DNA from: Paramicrobacterium fandaimingii | GTDB lineage: Bacteria > Actinomycetota > Actinomycetes > Actinomycetales > Microbacteriaceae | Direction of reading: 5' to 3' | DNA: 64,000 nt | Assembly (NCBI RefSeq): GCF_011751745.2 | Contig: NZ_CP061170.1 | Coordinates: 2,170,001 to 2,234,000, forward strand | Shown: piece after piece, positions 7,440 to 16,021 of the stretch | Layout: each line of letters opens with the position of its first letter | How positions within the stretch are numbered: the first letter of the stretch is position 1 | Notes under the pieces: model-generated | What the model saw: the letters and a program-made list of their open reading frames with translations, nothing else | What the model was told of the DNA's origin: nothing | Database searches by the model: none | Position numbers and translations under genes: made by a program

Positions 7440-8861
7440 ATGAGCGAGTACGACGTTGTAGTTGTTGGTGCGGGCGCTGTCGGAGAGAATGTCGCCGATT
7501 ACGCGACGCAGGCGGGCCTCTCGTGTGTGATCGTCGAGAGCGACAAGGTGGGCGGCGAATGTTCGTATCGCGCCTGCATCCCCTCGAAGGCGCTTCTGAG
7601 GTCGGGTGACGCGCGCCGTGCTGCTCTCGCTGTCGACGGAGCGGCGCAGGCGGTCACGCGGGGCCTCGATGTCGCGCGAGTTCTGGCTCGTCGCGATGCA
7701 TTCACGGGCAAGGGCGACGACGCGGGCCAGGTGTCATGGCTCGAAGGCGCGGGCGTCGACCTCGTGCGCGGACAAGCGCGGCTTGTGGCCGAGCGCACCG
7801 TCGAGGTGGAGCGCCCCGAGGGTACGCAGACGCTGACGGCACGCGTTGCTGTCGCGGTGTGCACGGGTTCGGAGCCCACGGTGCCGCCGATTCCCGGAAT
7901 TGACGAGATCGACGTCTGGACAAGTCGCGAAGCGACGATCGCCGAAGACATACCGGCATCCCTCGTGGTTGTCGGCGGTGGAGTCGTCGCTGCCGAGCTG
8001 GCGACAGCGTTTGCGTCGCTCGGCTCGACCGTCACCGTCGTCGCGCGAAGTGGTCTGCTGAGCGGGCATGAGCCGATCGCGGGCGAAGCCGTTACGAAGA
8101 GATTCCGTGCCGACGGAATCGACGTGCTCGTCGCCGACGTTGATTCTGTTTCTGCCGCGGGCGACGGCGCGCAGGTGCGGCTCTCGACAGGGCAGACGGT
8201 GAACGCTGATCGGGTGCTGGTCGCAACGGGCCGCACTCCGCGAACCAGCGATGTCGGCATCGACACTGTCGGCCTCACACCCGGAGAGTGGGTCGACGTC
8301 GATGAGACGATGCTCGTGCGCGGGGTGCCTGGCGAATGGCTGTATGCGGTCGGTGACCTCAATCACCGCTCTCTGCTGACGCACCAGGGAAAATACCAAG
8401 CACGCGCAGCGGCTGCGGCCATCGCCGCGCGGGCGGCGGGTGATGTTCCCGACACGCACCCCTGGGCCGACGCCACGGCAACGGCCGATCACGACGCGGT
8501 TCCGTCCGTTGTCTTCAGCAGCCCGCAGGTGGCTATGGTCGGTATGACTGAGACGGCCGCGATGGATGCCGGGCGACCCGTGAGAACGATTGACATCGCG
8601 CTCGGGTCCGTCGCCGGCGGTGCTCTGCACGCGGATGGTTATGAGGGAACGTTCCGTGCCGTCGTCGACACGGAGCGAAACGTCGTCATCGGCGTGACTC
8701 TCGTGGGTGACGACGTCGCTGAGCTGCTGCACGCGGCGACAATCGCTGTCGTCGGCGAGGTTCCTCTGCACCGGCTCTGGCACGCCGTTCCCGCCTTCCC
8801 GACCATGAGCGAAGCATGGCTGCGAATGCTCGAGGCACTGCGAAAGCCAGAGGCACAGTGA
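7440..8861 (+). CDS. NAD(P)/FAD-dependent pyridine nucleotide-disulfide oxidoreductase
   Basis: A 473-residue flavoprotein of the dihydrolipoamide dehydrogenase/mercuric reductase superfamily. It has an N-terminal FAD-binding GAGAVG motif (10-15), a redox-active CxxxxC pair (Cys41/Cys46 in GGECSYRACIPSK), a central NAD(P)-binding domain (VVVGGGVVAAELA) and a C-terminal dimerisation domain with VGDLNHRSLLTHQGKYQARA before it. The C-terminus reads HAVPAFPTMSEAW instead of the usual HAHPTLSE, so the His-Glu acid/base dyad is changed. The physiological acceptor is unknown. TATTCT (7428-7433) lies 6 nt before the ATG, suggesting leaderless expression. It overlaps the next gene by 4 nt. Confidence 0.9.
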   Translation: MSEYDVVVVGAGAVGENVADYATQAGLSCVIVESDKVGGECSYRACIPSKALLRSGDARRAALAVDGAAQAVTRGLDVARVLARRDAFTGKGDDAGQVSWLEGAGVDLVRGQARLVAERTVEVERPEGTQTLTARVAVAVCTGSEPTVPPIPGIDEIDVWTSREATIAEDIPASLVVVGGGVVAAELATAFASLGSTVTVVARSGLLSGHEPIAGEAVTKRFRADGIDVLVADVDSVSAAGDGAQVRLSTGQTVNADRVLVATGRTPRTSDVGIDTVGLTPGEWVDVDETMLVRGVPGEWLYAVGDLNHRSLLTHQGKYQARAAAAAIAARAAGDVPDTHPWADATATADHDAVPSVVFSSPQVAMVGMTETAAMDAGRPVRTIDIALGSVAGGALHADGYEGTFRAVVDTERNVVIGVTLVGDDVAELLHAATIAVVGEVPLHRLWHAVPAFPTMSEAWLRMLEALRKPEAQ

Positions 8862-9247
8862 TTCGCAGCATCCTCACGAATTCTCCCCTCAGTCTTCTCG
8901 GCTACGCCTACGGCACGCTCGTGGGGATGGTGTGGGGGTTCATCTGGTCAACGGGCAAGGTAGAACGCCGCGGCGGGCTCTTCATCTTTCGGGGGATGCC
9001 GCGCTGGACGTTCGGTCGGGGCGGCGCCTGCGTCGGGGCCTGCTATCTCACCCGCACGAACGTGAGCTCTGACGTACTCGAGCACGAAGCCGTGCATCAG
9101 CAGCAGTGGCGAACCTACGGGCTTCTCTTCCCCGTGCTGTACGCGTTGGAAGGCTTCAATCCACTCACCAACCGATTCGAGATCGAAGCTGGCCTCGAAA
9201 AGGGCGGCTACCTCCGCAAACGTCGCAGCACGCGTCGCCGCGGCTGA
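8858..9247 (+). CDS. Small HExxH-containing hypothetical protein
   Basis: A 129-residue protein. The GTG at 8858 overlaps the stop of the oxidoreductase gene (GTGA), so translation is probably coupled. One hydrophobic segment near the N-terminus (about residues 10-30, LLGYAYGTLVGMVWGFIW) could be a membrane anchor. It contains HEAVHQQQW (76-84), matching the HExxH zinc-protease signature, and FEIEAG downstream could supply a third ligand. No standard peptidase family is recognisable. The product is conserved-looking but its function is unknown; a link to the upstream oxidoreductase is only suggested by the coupling. Confidence 0.7.
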   Translation: MIRSILTNSPLSLLGYAYGTLVGMVWGFIWSTGKVERRGGLFIFRGMPRWTFGRGGACVGACYLTRTNVSSDVLEHEAVHQQQWRTYGLLFPVLYALEGFNPLTNRFEIEAGLEKGGYLRKRRSTRRRG

Positions 9248-9341
9248 TGTGATTCTGGGTGGTGCCTACGCTGCCTCTCCTCGGCATCGTCCTCGCTCCC
9301 CTCTATGCGCTTCTTCGTCCACAGGCAGAAACTTTGGTGAG

Positions 9342-9350
9342 TTATCCACA
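9342..9350 (+). promoter_or_regulatory. Perfect DnaA-box match (TTATCCACA)
   Basis: Exact match to the DnaA-box consensus in the intergenic region upstream of the HNH gene. Two other exact matches occur at 56894-56902 and 57887-57895, also in gene-upstream regions and in the same orientation. Confidence 0.4.
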
Positions 9351-9372
9351 ATGGGTGGTTGACCGGGTGTTC

Positions 9373-9394
9373 TGTCGGTGGGAGTGTCGGTGGG
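9373..9394 (+). repeat. Tandem direct repeat upstream of the HNH gene
   Basis: TGTCGGTGGG occurs twice (9373-9382 and 9385-9394) with a 2-nt spacer, just upstream of the predicted -10 element (9401-9406) of the HNH gene. It could be a tandem operator or simply drift. Confidence 0.5.
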
Positions 9395-9412
9395 TCCTGC
9401 GATACTTTGGTC

Positions 9413-10858
9413 ATGCACGAAGCAGTCGCAGCACCCGGTTTCGAACCCAATGAGGGTCCGGATGCTGTCGCTGTGCGTGCCGCGGAGAAGACTCTGGCCG
9501 ATGCTGCAGAACTGGCCTCGATCGACCCGACATCACTTTCCGCCGATACCCTGTTGACCTATACGGGCCTTCTCAGCAACATCTCCCGCATCATCGAGGG
9601 CCAGCAAGTCGGCAACGTGGGCGACATTGCTCGGCGCTCTGACACGGATGCCGGGTTTGATGGTCTCGCTGCCCGGCACGGGGCGAAGAGCCCGACAGCG
9701 CTGTTTGAGGTGATCACGGGGGCGAAGAACTCCACAGCGTATCGGTTCGCGACAGTCGCGAAACACACAACACCGAGAGTGTCGGACACCGGGCTGCCTC
9801 TCGATCCGGTGTTCGCTCAGACCGCGGACGCGCTCGCCCAAGGCACGATTGGTCTGGATGTTGCCGAGTCGATCACGTCGACGTTGGCACCTGTCCTGCC
9901 CCGGGTTTCCCCCGAGCAGATCGACTGGGCCGAGAAAACGCTGATCGGTAATGCGACGGGTGCGTTCGGTGAAGTGCCGTTCACGGCGGATGCTGTGCGG
10001 CAGCAGGCCCGCGTGTTTCGTGTTGCCCTTGACCCTGACGGTGTCGAACCCACCACGGAAGAACTTCACGAGGCACGCAAGCTGGTCTTCAAACACCAAG
10101 ACGACGGAACGATGAAGATCACAGGGGTGCTCTCTCCCGAGCAGGCGGCGCAGGTGACACCAGTGTTTGATGCGTGCATGTCGAAGAGAACCTCGCCGAC
10201 GTTTATGCATGCTGAAGAGCTCGCCGCGACCAAGCAAGCACCCGAGGAGCGGACAAAGCAGCAGGAGCGTGCCGACGTGTTCACGTCGATCATCGGTGGT
10301 GTCGGGAAACAAGACACCACACCGAAACTCCACGGGCGTGGCCCAACAGTGATGATCACGGTGAAGAACGAGGACCTCGACGCCGGTACCGGTGCTGCCT
10401 GGTCACCGGGAACACCGGCACCGTTGCCGATGAGCTTTGTGACACAGATGCAATGCGACGGCGACACGAGGAACGTCACCATTGACGAGCATGGTGACGT
10501 GCTCAACCTCGGGACCGCGCAACGGTTCTTCACAGCGAAGCAGCGTTTGGCGTTGATCGCCCGCGACGGGAACACCTGTGTTGTCGATGACTGTGACATT
10601 CCGGCGTGGCTGTGTGAAGCGCATCACGTGCAACGATGGGAAAACGGCGGCCGAACAGATGTTGCAAATGGCCTGATCGTCTGCTGGTTTCACCACAGAT
10701 TGCTGGATCGCGGCGAATGGTCCCTCACCCGCGACGAAAACGGCCACCCCAGACTGATCCCACCAGACTGGTACGTGAACCGACGGTATCTAGGACGCCG
10801 AGAAGCACCGGGCACCGACCCGCCAGACGATCATCGAGATACCGGGCCGCGCACCTGA
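9413..10858 (+). CDS. DUF222 domain HNH endonuclease-signature protein
   Basis: A 481-residue protein of the actinobacterial DUF222-HNH family, related to the 13E12-type repeat proteins of mycobacteria. An N-terminal helical DUF222 region is followed by a C-terminal HNH core: CVVDDCDIPAWLCEAHH, then ENGGRTDVANGLIVCWFHHRLLD, giving the paired cysteines, HH, N and H of a Zn-bound HNH nuclease. Such genes are usually multicopy and are suspected selfish or recombination-associated elements; the biological role is unknown. ATG 9413 is preferred over an in-frame ATG at 9359 because GATACT (9401-9406) lies 6 nt upstream and no ribosome binding site exists for either. The gene stands alone. Confidence 0.85.
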   Translation: MHEAVAAPGFEPNEGPDAVAVRAAEKTLADAAELASIDPTSLSADTLLTYTGLLSNISRIIEGQQVGNVGDIARRSDTDAGFDGLAARHGAKSPTALFEVITGAKNSTAYRFATVAKHTTPRVSDTGLPLDPVFAQTADALAQGTIGLDVAESITSTLAPVLPRVSPEQIDWAEKTLIGNATGAFGEVPFTADAVRQQARVFRVALDPDGVEPTTEELHEARKLVFKHQDDGTMKITGVLSPEQAAQVTPVFDACMSKRTSPTFMHAEELAATKQAPEERTKQQERADVFTSIIGGVGKQDTTPKLHGRGPTVMITVKNEDLDAGTGAAWSPGTPAPLPMSFVTQMQCDGDTRNVTIDEHGDVLNLGTAQRFFTAKQRLALIARDGNTCVVDDCDIPAWLCEAHHVQRWENGGRTDVANGLIVCWFHHRLLDRGEWSLTRDENGHPRLIPPDWYVNRRYLGRREAPGTDPPDDHRDTGPRT

Positions 10859-10986
10859 CGTACGCGGCGGCCCCGACACACCCAACGCACGAGTCAAATC
10901 ACTCGCAGCGCTACGACGTGTGCGCAAATGGCCGCCTCGTGCTGAGTTTCACGCAATTGGAGACGCCCCGGTGCAAATGAATCCGG

Positions 10987-12015
10987 CTACAGGGCACCTT
11001 TGCGCCACTGGGACATGAGGAGCCCTCCGAGGAAGATACCGCCGATCAGGGCGGTGACGACGCCGACGGGGAGTTGCTGCGGAGCAGGAACGAACTGCAC
11101 GATCACGTCGGCGAACAGGAGCATCATCGCGCCCATGAGCCCCGCGACGACCGGCGAACTGGACCGGGCGACAACACGCGCGACGTGCGGTGCCATGAGG
11201 GCGATGAAGGCAACAGGACCGCAGACGGCAACGCCTCCCGCAGCGAGAACGATCGCTGTCAACACGGCAAACGTGCGGGTTCGCGAAGCCGACGCACCAA
11301 CCCCGTCAGCAATGTCGTCACCCATCTCGACGAGGGCGAGACGTCTCGACAGTACGAGCGCCACCGTTCCGAACACGCCGAGAACCACGAGGATGATCCC
11401 GACATCGTCTAGAGATCGAGCCTCGAGGCTTCCGTTCAGCCACGTCGCGAGCACGGTTGCCTGTTCACGTTTGATGCGCGTAAGCATGAATTGCACGAAC
11501 GACAGCGCAATCGCCTGCACGCCGATGCCCGCGATGATCAACTTGCCCGGTGAGGCGAATCCCGTTCCCGTCGAGACGTAGACGAGCGCTATGGCCGCGA
11601 TGGCACCGATGACGGCGCCGACGGGCAACGGCACGACACCGGGCCAGAGGATGCCGAACGCGACGGCACCGGCCGAAGCGCCGGCCATAAGCCCGATGAC
11701 ATCGGGGCTGCCAAGCGGGTTGCGAGTGACGCGCTGAAAGAGCGAACCGCTCACTCCGAAGGCGGCTCCCGCCCCGATCGCGACGAGCAGCCTCGGCCCG
11801 CGAAGGGTCTGCACGACGAAGCTGCTCGCTCCGGTGTCGCCGAAGAGCGCCGCCGGAAGCTGCAATGGCGAGACGCCGAGATCGCCGAGCGCGAGAGTGA
11901 CAACGGCAAGACCGATGATCGCGACAACGAGACAGGTGATCACGACGAGCGTGCGCACGTGCACCCGCAGTGACACTCGCGTGCCTACGCGCAGTATGCG
12001 GTGATGAGCGGTCAT
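10987..12015 (-). CDS. FecCD-type iron-siderophore ABC transporter permease
   Basis: A 342-residue polytopic membrane protein with about nine to ten hydrophobic segments and the FecCD-family hallmarks: LRGPRLLVAIGAGAAFGVSG near the N-terminus, TRNPLGSPDVIGLMAGASAG, and GPVAFIALMAPHVAR near the C-terminus where the ATPase docks. It overlaps the upstream permease gene by 4 nt (12012-12015), so the two permeases are probably made together and form a heterodimer. It is the last gene of the unit SIP - SBP - SBP - permease - permease. No ATP-binding subunit gene follows; the next gene downstream is the convergent HNH gene. Confidence 0.92.
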   Translation of the reverse strand: MTAHHRILRVGTRVSLRVHVRTLVVITCLVVAIIGLAVVTLALGDLGVSPLQLPAALFGDTGASSFVVQTLRGPRLLVAIGAGAAFGVSGSLFQRVTRNPLGSPDVIGLMAGASAGAVAFGILWPGVVPLPVGAVIGAIAAIALVYVSTGTGFASPGKLIIAGIGVQAIALSFVQFMLTRIKREQATVLATWLNGSLEARSLDDVGIILVVLGVFGTVALVLSRRLALVEMGDDIADGVGASASRTRTFAVLTAIVLAAGGVAVCGPVAFIALMAPHVARVVARSSSPVVAGLMGAMMLLFADVIVQFVPAPQQLPVGVVTALIGGIFLGGLLMSQWRKGAL

Positions 12016-13019
12016 CTCCGTTCACCTCGCAGACGGCGCAGGGCGATGAAAAGCGCTGGCGCGCCGACGAACGCCGTCATGACACCGACCATCAGCTCAT
12101 CGGGGCGCGCGATGACGCGCCCGAGCACATCGGACAGCAGCAGGAGAACGGGACCGAGCGCGATGCACAGTGGAAGAAGCCGGCGATGATCGGGCCCCGA
12201 GAACATGCGGGCGATATGAGGAACGGCGAGCCCAACGAACAGCACGGGGCCGACACCAGCCGTCGCCGCGCCGGCGAGAATCGCAACCGACGCACCGCTC
12301 AGTAACCGAACGACGACGGGGCGCTGACCAAGGGCCGTTGCAACGTCGTCGCCGAGCGCGAGCATATTGAGCCCAGGCGCGAGCCCGAGCGCGAGAACAA
12401 GGCCGACGATGATGAACGGCAGAATCAGCCAGGCCTGCTCGATGCTGCGTCCGGCAAGTGAGCCCACGACCCAGAACCGATAGGCGTCGAAAACGTCGGG
12501 AAAACTCAGGGAGATTGCCTGCACGTACGCAGAGAAGACAGCGGTCACGACGGCTCCGGCAAGCACGATTCGCGTCGTGCCCGCTTGTCCGCGCGATGAC
12601 CCGAGTGCGTACACGATGATGACGGCGACGACAGCGCCGATGAGCGCGAGCCACACAGAACTCGATGCCACCGTCCCGAAGAAGGCAGCACCGGTGACGA
12701 TCGCCGCAGCGGCGCCGACGTTGATGCCGAAGAGGCCGGGATCAGCGAGCGGGTTTCGCGTGACCCCCTGCATCACCCCGCCGGCGACGGCAAGCGCTGC
12801 ACCCACGATGACTCCGAGTATCGTTCGTGGCACTCGACTGGCGAGCACGGCATCAACGTAGTCGTCGCCCGACCCCGTGATTGAGTCGATGATCTGCCCT
12901 GGCTCGAGCGCCTTCGAGCCGACGCCGAGGCTCGCGATGATGGAGATGCCGAGCAGCACGACAGCGGCCGCCACGCCAAGTGCGTAGCGGCCACTGCCGT
13001 GTGCGCGGCGCTCAGCCAT
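12012..13019 (-). CDS. FecCD-type iron-siderophore ABC transporter permease
   Basis: A 335-residue permease paralogue of the following gene, with RVPRTILGVIVGAALAVAGGVMQGVTRNPLADPGLFG, the signature stretch of FecCD/BtuC permeases (given in parts: RVPRTILG, GGVMQG, TRNPLADPG), and GPVLFVGLAVPHIAR at the ATPase interface. Nine or ten hydrophobic segments are apparent. I take ATG 13019 as start because it overlaps the stop of the upstream binding-protein gene (13012-13014); an in-frame GTG at 13034 is possible. Imports ferric siderophore across the membrane, powered by an ATPase that must be encoded elsewhere. Confidence 0.92.
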   Translation of the reverse strand: MAERRAHGSGRYALGVAAAVVLLGISIIASLGVGSKALEPGQIIDSITGSGDDYVDAVLASRVPRTILGVIVGAALAVAGGVMQGVTRNPLADPGLFGINVGAAAAIVTGAAFFGTVASSSVWLALIGAVVAVIIVYALGSSRGQAGTTRIVLAGAVVTAVFSAYVQAISLSFPDVFDAYRFWVVGSLAGRSIEQAWLILPFIIVGLVLALGLAPGLNMLALGDDVATALGQRPVVVRLLSGASVAILAGAATAGVGPVLFVGLAVPHIARMFSGPDHRRLLPLCIALGPVLLLLSDVLGRVIARPDELMVGVMTAFVGAPALFIALRRLRGERR

Positions 13020-14031
13020 CGACGTGCGCGACACCCTCAGAGATAATCGGCAGATATTCGTTGAGAGCCCAGGGGACGCTCAATGGCGTCAGCACGCTCG
13101 TCGCCATTCCCAACTCGCGGTTCGAGATGAACTCGACGACGGCGCCGCTCTCGACAGCGGGAATCTGCTTCCAGAGCTCCTGGCTGGCAACGCTCGCCTT
13201 CTCGTCGTCTGAGTTGTACCACGTGAACAGCACGTCGACGTCATTCAGCATGTCGGCATTCTCGATGCCGATCGTCGCGGTGAAGACGCCCTCCGCCGGC
13301 TCGAGGTCGCTGACGGCGGGATCAAGTTTGAACCCCAGCGCCGTAAGCAGGTCGACGCGCGGGTCGCCCGGGAGATAGACAGACAGCTCCCCCGGCTTTC
13401 CCGTGTAGACGTACGCGAACGTCAGGCCGTCAAATTCAGGATGCTCGTCAGCGGCGGCCGACAGCTGATCGTCAATGCCACCGATGAGTTCCTTTGCGGC
13501 ATCCGGCTGCCCCAGCGCTTGCGCCACGATTTTGATCTGCGTCTTCCAATCGGTCTGCCACGCGGCATCTGGATAGGCGACGGTCGGCGCAAGTTCGCTG
13601 AGCAGATCGTACTGATCCTGGGTCAGACCCGACTGCGGAGCGAGAATCACATCGGGGTCGGCCTCGACAACAGCATCGATGTCGATTTCGGGATAGACGC
13701 CGAACGTCGACGGCACGGCATCGCCTTTCGACTCGATCGCCTCGCGCAGCCACGGCAGAACGCCCTCGTCGTCACCGGCCCACGTGTCTTCTTCGATTGC
13801 CACGGGCGTCTCTCCGAGCGCCACGACGATATCTGGCGTGCCCCAGCCGATCGACACGATGCGTTCTGGCTTCTCGGGGATCCTTGCCGTTCCCAGAGCG
13901 CTTTCGATCGACACGGGGAACGCTCCGTCACCCGCCGATTCGGTCTCCGGGGAACTGGTATCGCTTGAGCAGCCGCTCAGAGCAAGAGCGACGATGGCGG
14001 CTGCGGCTGCACCCCGGGCAAATCGTGACAT
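13012..14031 (-). CDS. Iron-siderophore ABC transporter substrate-binding lipoprotein
   Basis: A 339-residue periplasmic-binding-protein-fold lipoprotein (FepB/FhuD type). Lipobox ALSGC near residue 20 follows a basic n-region and a hydrophobic stretch. Family landmarks are ALGTARIPEKPERIVSIGWG at the start of lobe 1, then VILAPQSGLTQDQYD and a C-terminal PLSVPWALNEYLP. It captures ferric siderophore outside the membrane and delivers it to the FecCD permeases downstream. It is a tandem paralogue of the upstream gene and starts within that gene's stop codon (TAATG, sharing base 14031). Confidence 0.92.
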   Translation of the reverse strand: MSRFARGAAAAAIVALALSGCSSDTSSPETESAGDGAFPVSIESALGTARIPEKPERIVSIGWGTPDIVVALGETPVAIEEDTWAGDDEGVLPWLREAIESKGDAVPSTFGVYPEIDIDAVVEADPDVILAPQSGLTQDQYDLLSELAPTVAYPDAAWQTDWKTQIKIVAQALGQPDAAKELIGGIDDQLSAAADEHPEFDGLTFAYVYTGKPGELSVYLPGDPRVDLLTALGFKLDPAVSDLEPAEGVFTATIGIENADMLNDVDVLFTWYNSDDEKASVASQELWKQIPAVESGAVVEFISNRELGMATSVLTPLSVPWALNEYLPIISEGVAHVDG

Positions 14032-15047
14032 TAGAGGTTCTCCATTGCGTTCTCGATGAGTTCTGTGTAATCGTCGAGCACCCAGGGGACGCTCAGCGGC
14101 GTGATGAGGCTCGCTGCCGTCACAAACTGGTGGTCGTAGATCGTGACGTCTGATCCGCGCTCGATGGCGGGAATCTGCGCGTACAACGGTTGCTCCTCGG
14201 TCTGGGCCTGCGATGCTTCGTCACTGAACCAGGTGAAGAGAATGTCGGTGTCGTCGAGTTTGTCGGCGTTCTCGAGTCCGAGCGTGCTCGAGGCCGTTCC
14301 CTGATCAACCGGCAGCTTCGTGACGAACTCCGCTGTCTGCAGGCCCATGAGCTCGAGTATGGCGACGCGCGGTTCTGAAGGCTGGAAGACGCCGAGGGTT
14401 CCCGGAGCCGACGTGTAGGTGTAGGCGACGCTCGTGCTCGCCCACTCCGGATGCGTGTCTGCGACGGCATCGAGTTCGTCGATGATCTCGGTCGTGATCT
14501 TCGATGCCTCGTCTTCGAGTCCGAGGGCGGTGCCGATGATGCTGATCTGCTCGTCCCATGGCGTGCTCCAGGCCTCACCCGGGTACGCGACGGTCGGCGC
14601 GAGACCGCTGAGCACATCGTATTGCTCCTGTGTCACGCCCGATTGCGGTGCAAGGATCACATCGGGATCAGCGGCGACGATGGCGTCGATATCGAGTTCG
14701 GTGCCGCCGTCAATGAGGGCGGGCAGCTCGTCGCCGCGCTGTTCGATCGCCTCGCGGACCCACGGCTGATACCCCTCATCGTCGCCTCCCCAGGGGTCGG
14801 CCTCAACAGCCACAGGTGTAAGCCCGAGGGCGACAACCGTGTCTGCCGTTCCCTGGCCGAGGGTGACGATTCGCTCCGGCCGTTCCGAGATCTCCGCCGT
14901 TCCGAGAGCATTCTCAATCGAGACGGGAAAGGCGGATGCGTGGGAGCCCGACGTCTCACTGTTTGCCGCAGCCGAACCGCAGCCTGTCACGGCAAGTGCA
15001 GTGGCGACGATGGCAAGACCGACGCCGAGAACGCGCAGTTGAGACAC
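14031..15047 (-). CDS. Iron-siderophore ABC transporter substrate-binding lipoprotein
   Basis: A 338-residue lipoprotein paralogous to the next gene; the two share the same order of motifs (ALGTAEISERPERIVTLGQG, VILAPQSGVTQEQYD, PLSVPWVLDDYTE). The signal peptide ends in the lipobox AVTGC. The GTG start at 15047 is preceded by GAAAGGA. Two binding proteins with one permease pair suggest that one transporter accepts two siderophores, or a recent duplication that is diverging. It lies 32 nt after the siderophore-interacting protein gene in the same iron-regulated unit. Confidence 0.92.
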   Translation of the reverse strand: MSQLRVLGVGLAIVATALAVTGCGSAAANSETSGSHASAFPVSIENALGTAEISERPERIVTLGQGTADTVVALGLTPVAVEADPWGGDDEGYQPWVREAIEQRGDELPALIDGGTELDIDAIVAADPDVILAPQSGVTQEQYDVLSGLAPTVAYPGEAWSTPWDEQISIIGTALGLEDEASKITTEIIDELDAVADTHPEWASTSVAYTYTSAPGTLGVFQPSEPRVAILELMGLQTAEFVTKLPVDQGTASSTLGLENADKLDDTDILFTWFSDEASQAQTEEQPLYAQIPAIERGSDVTIYDHQFVTAASLITPLSVPWVLDDYTELIENAMENL

Positions 15048-15079
15048 AGGTGTCCTTTCGAGAGAGGTGTCGCGGTGGC

Positions 15080-16015
15080 TCAGGCCTCGGCTTTGCCGAG
15101 ACGCCAGTAGCCCATGAATGCGACGGATTTTCGGTCGAGTCCTGACTCAGAGACGAGGAATCGACGGATTGTCTTGATCGCCGATGCTTCGCCCGCGATC
15201 CACGCGTACATGTCGTCTGGCCCGGGCATCACGGCGGGATCGGGAACATCCCAGAGAATCTCGCTGTCGATGTCTACCTCATCGAGAGTGACCGGTGTTG
15301 ACGACACCGTGCGAACATGATCGCGCACCCAATCGCGCACGGCGGCAACCAGCCCAAGACCGTAATCGCGGTGCGGGGAGACACGCGGAACCCACGTGAT
15401 GCTCACGCCAGCGGGGGCCGTGAGCTGCAGTACGTCGTCTGCGCTGGGAACCTCGAGGAACACCCGACCCACCGCTGTCTCGGGGAGGCTCTCGAGAATG
15501 GCGCTGATGGCCGGCACTGCAGTCTCATCACCCGCGATCAGCAGGTGCCGGGCCGCGCCGGGCTTCCACGTGAGTCCGACCCCCCGCGAACTGCTGCGGG
15601 AATCGGGCCCGACGACGATGACGCGTTCGCCCACCGCCGCGCTCATTGCCCATTGGGACGCCGGCCCGCCGTCGCCGTGCGCGACGAAGTCGACGTCGAG
15701 CTCGCGATCGGCAACCCGGATGCTGCGAATCGTGTAGGTGCGGAAGGGGTTCTTCTTCGCCTCGGGCAGTTCTCGCCACTCGCCGTACCAGTCGGCCCCC
15801 GTCGGAAACGTGTCGAACCCGGTGCTTGGCAGCGGCAGCACAACCTTGATGCGCTGGTCGAGACCCTCTGTTCCGAAGTTCACGAGGTCGTCCCCCGTGA
15901 ACGTCACCCGGGTGAAGTGCGGGCTCAGCTGGCGAACGCGAGAGACTCGAAGGTCGAAGTTGCTGAACGACGGGCGCTCACGTGTCAGCTGCGTAGCGTT
16001 CGAAGTCTCGGTCAC
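15080..16015 (-). CDS. Siderophore-interacting protein (FAD/NAD(P)H ferric-siderophore reductase)
   Basis: A 311-residue cytoplasmic flavoprotein of the SIP/ViuB family that reduces imported ferric siderophore to release iron. The N-terminal FAD domain shows FSNFDLRVSRVRQLSPHFTR and the flavin-binding NPFRTYTIRSI; the C-terminal NAD(P)H domain shows HLLIAGDETAVPAI, GRVFLEVPSADD and ends with the family-typical FMGYWRLGKAEA. The GTG at 16015 is chosen because family homology begins just after it and because -10 CATACT (16022-16027) ends 6 nt upstream, so the mRNA should be leaderless. It heads the unit that continues with two binding proteins and two permeases. Confidence 0.92.
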   Translation of the reverse strand: MTETSNATQLTRERPSFSNFDLRVSRVRQLSPHFTRVTFTGDDLVNFGTEGLDQRIKVVLPLPSTGFDTFPTGADWYGEWRELPEAKKNPFRTYTIRSIRVADRELDVDFVAHGDGGPASQWAMSAAVGERVIVVGPDSRSSSRGVGLTWKPGAARHLLIAGDETAVPAISAILESLPETAVGRVFLEVPSADDVLQLTAPAGVSITWVPRVSPHRDYGLGLVAAVRDWVRDHVRTVSSTPVTLDEVDIDSEILWDVPDPAVMPGPDDMYAWIAGEASAIKTIRRFLVSESGLDRKSVAFMGYWRLGKAEA

Positions 16016-16021
16016 CCTTCT

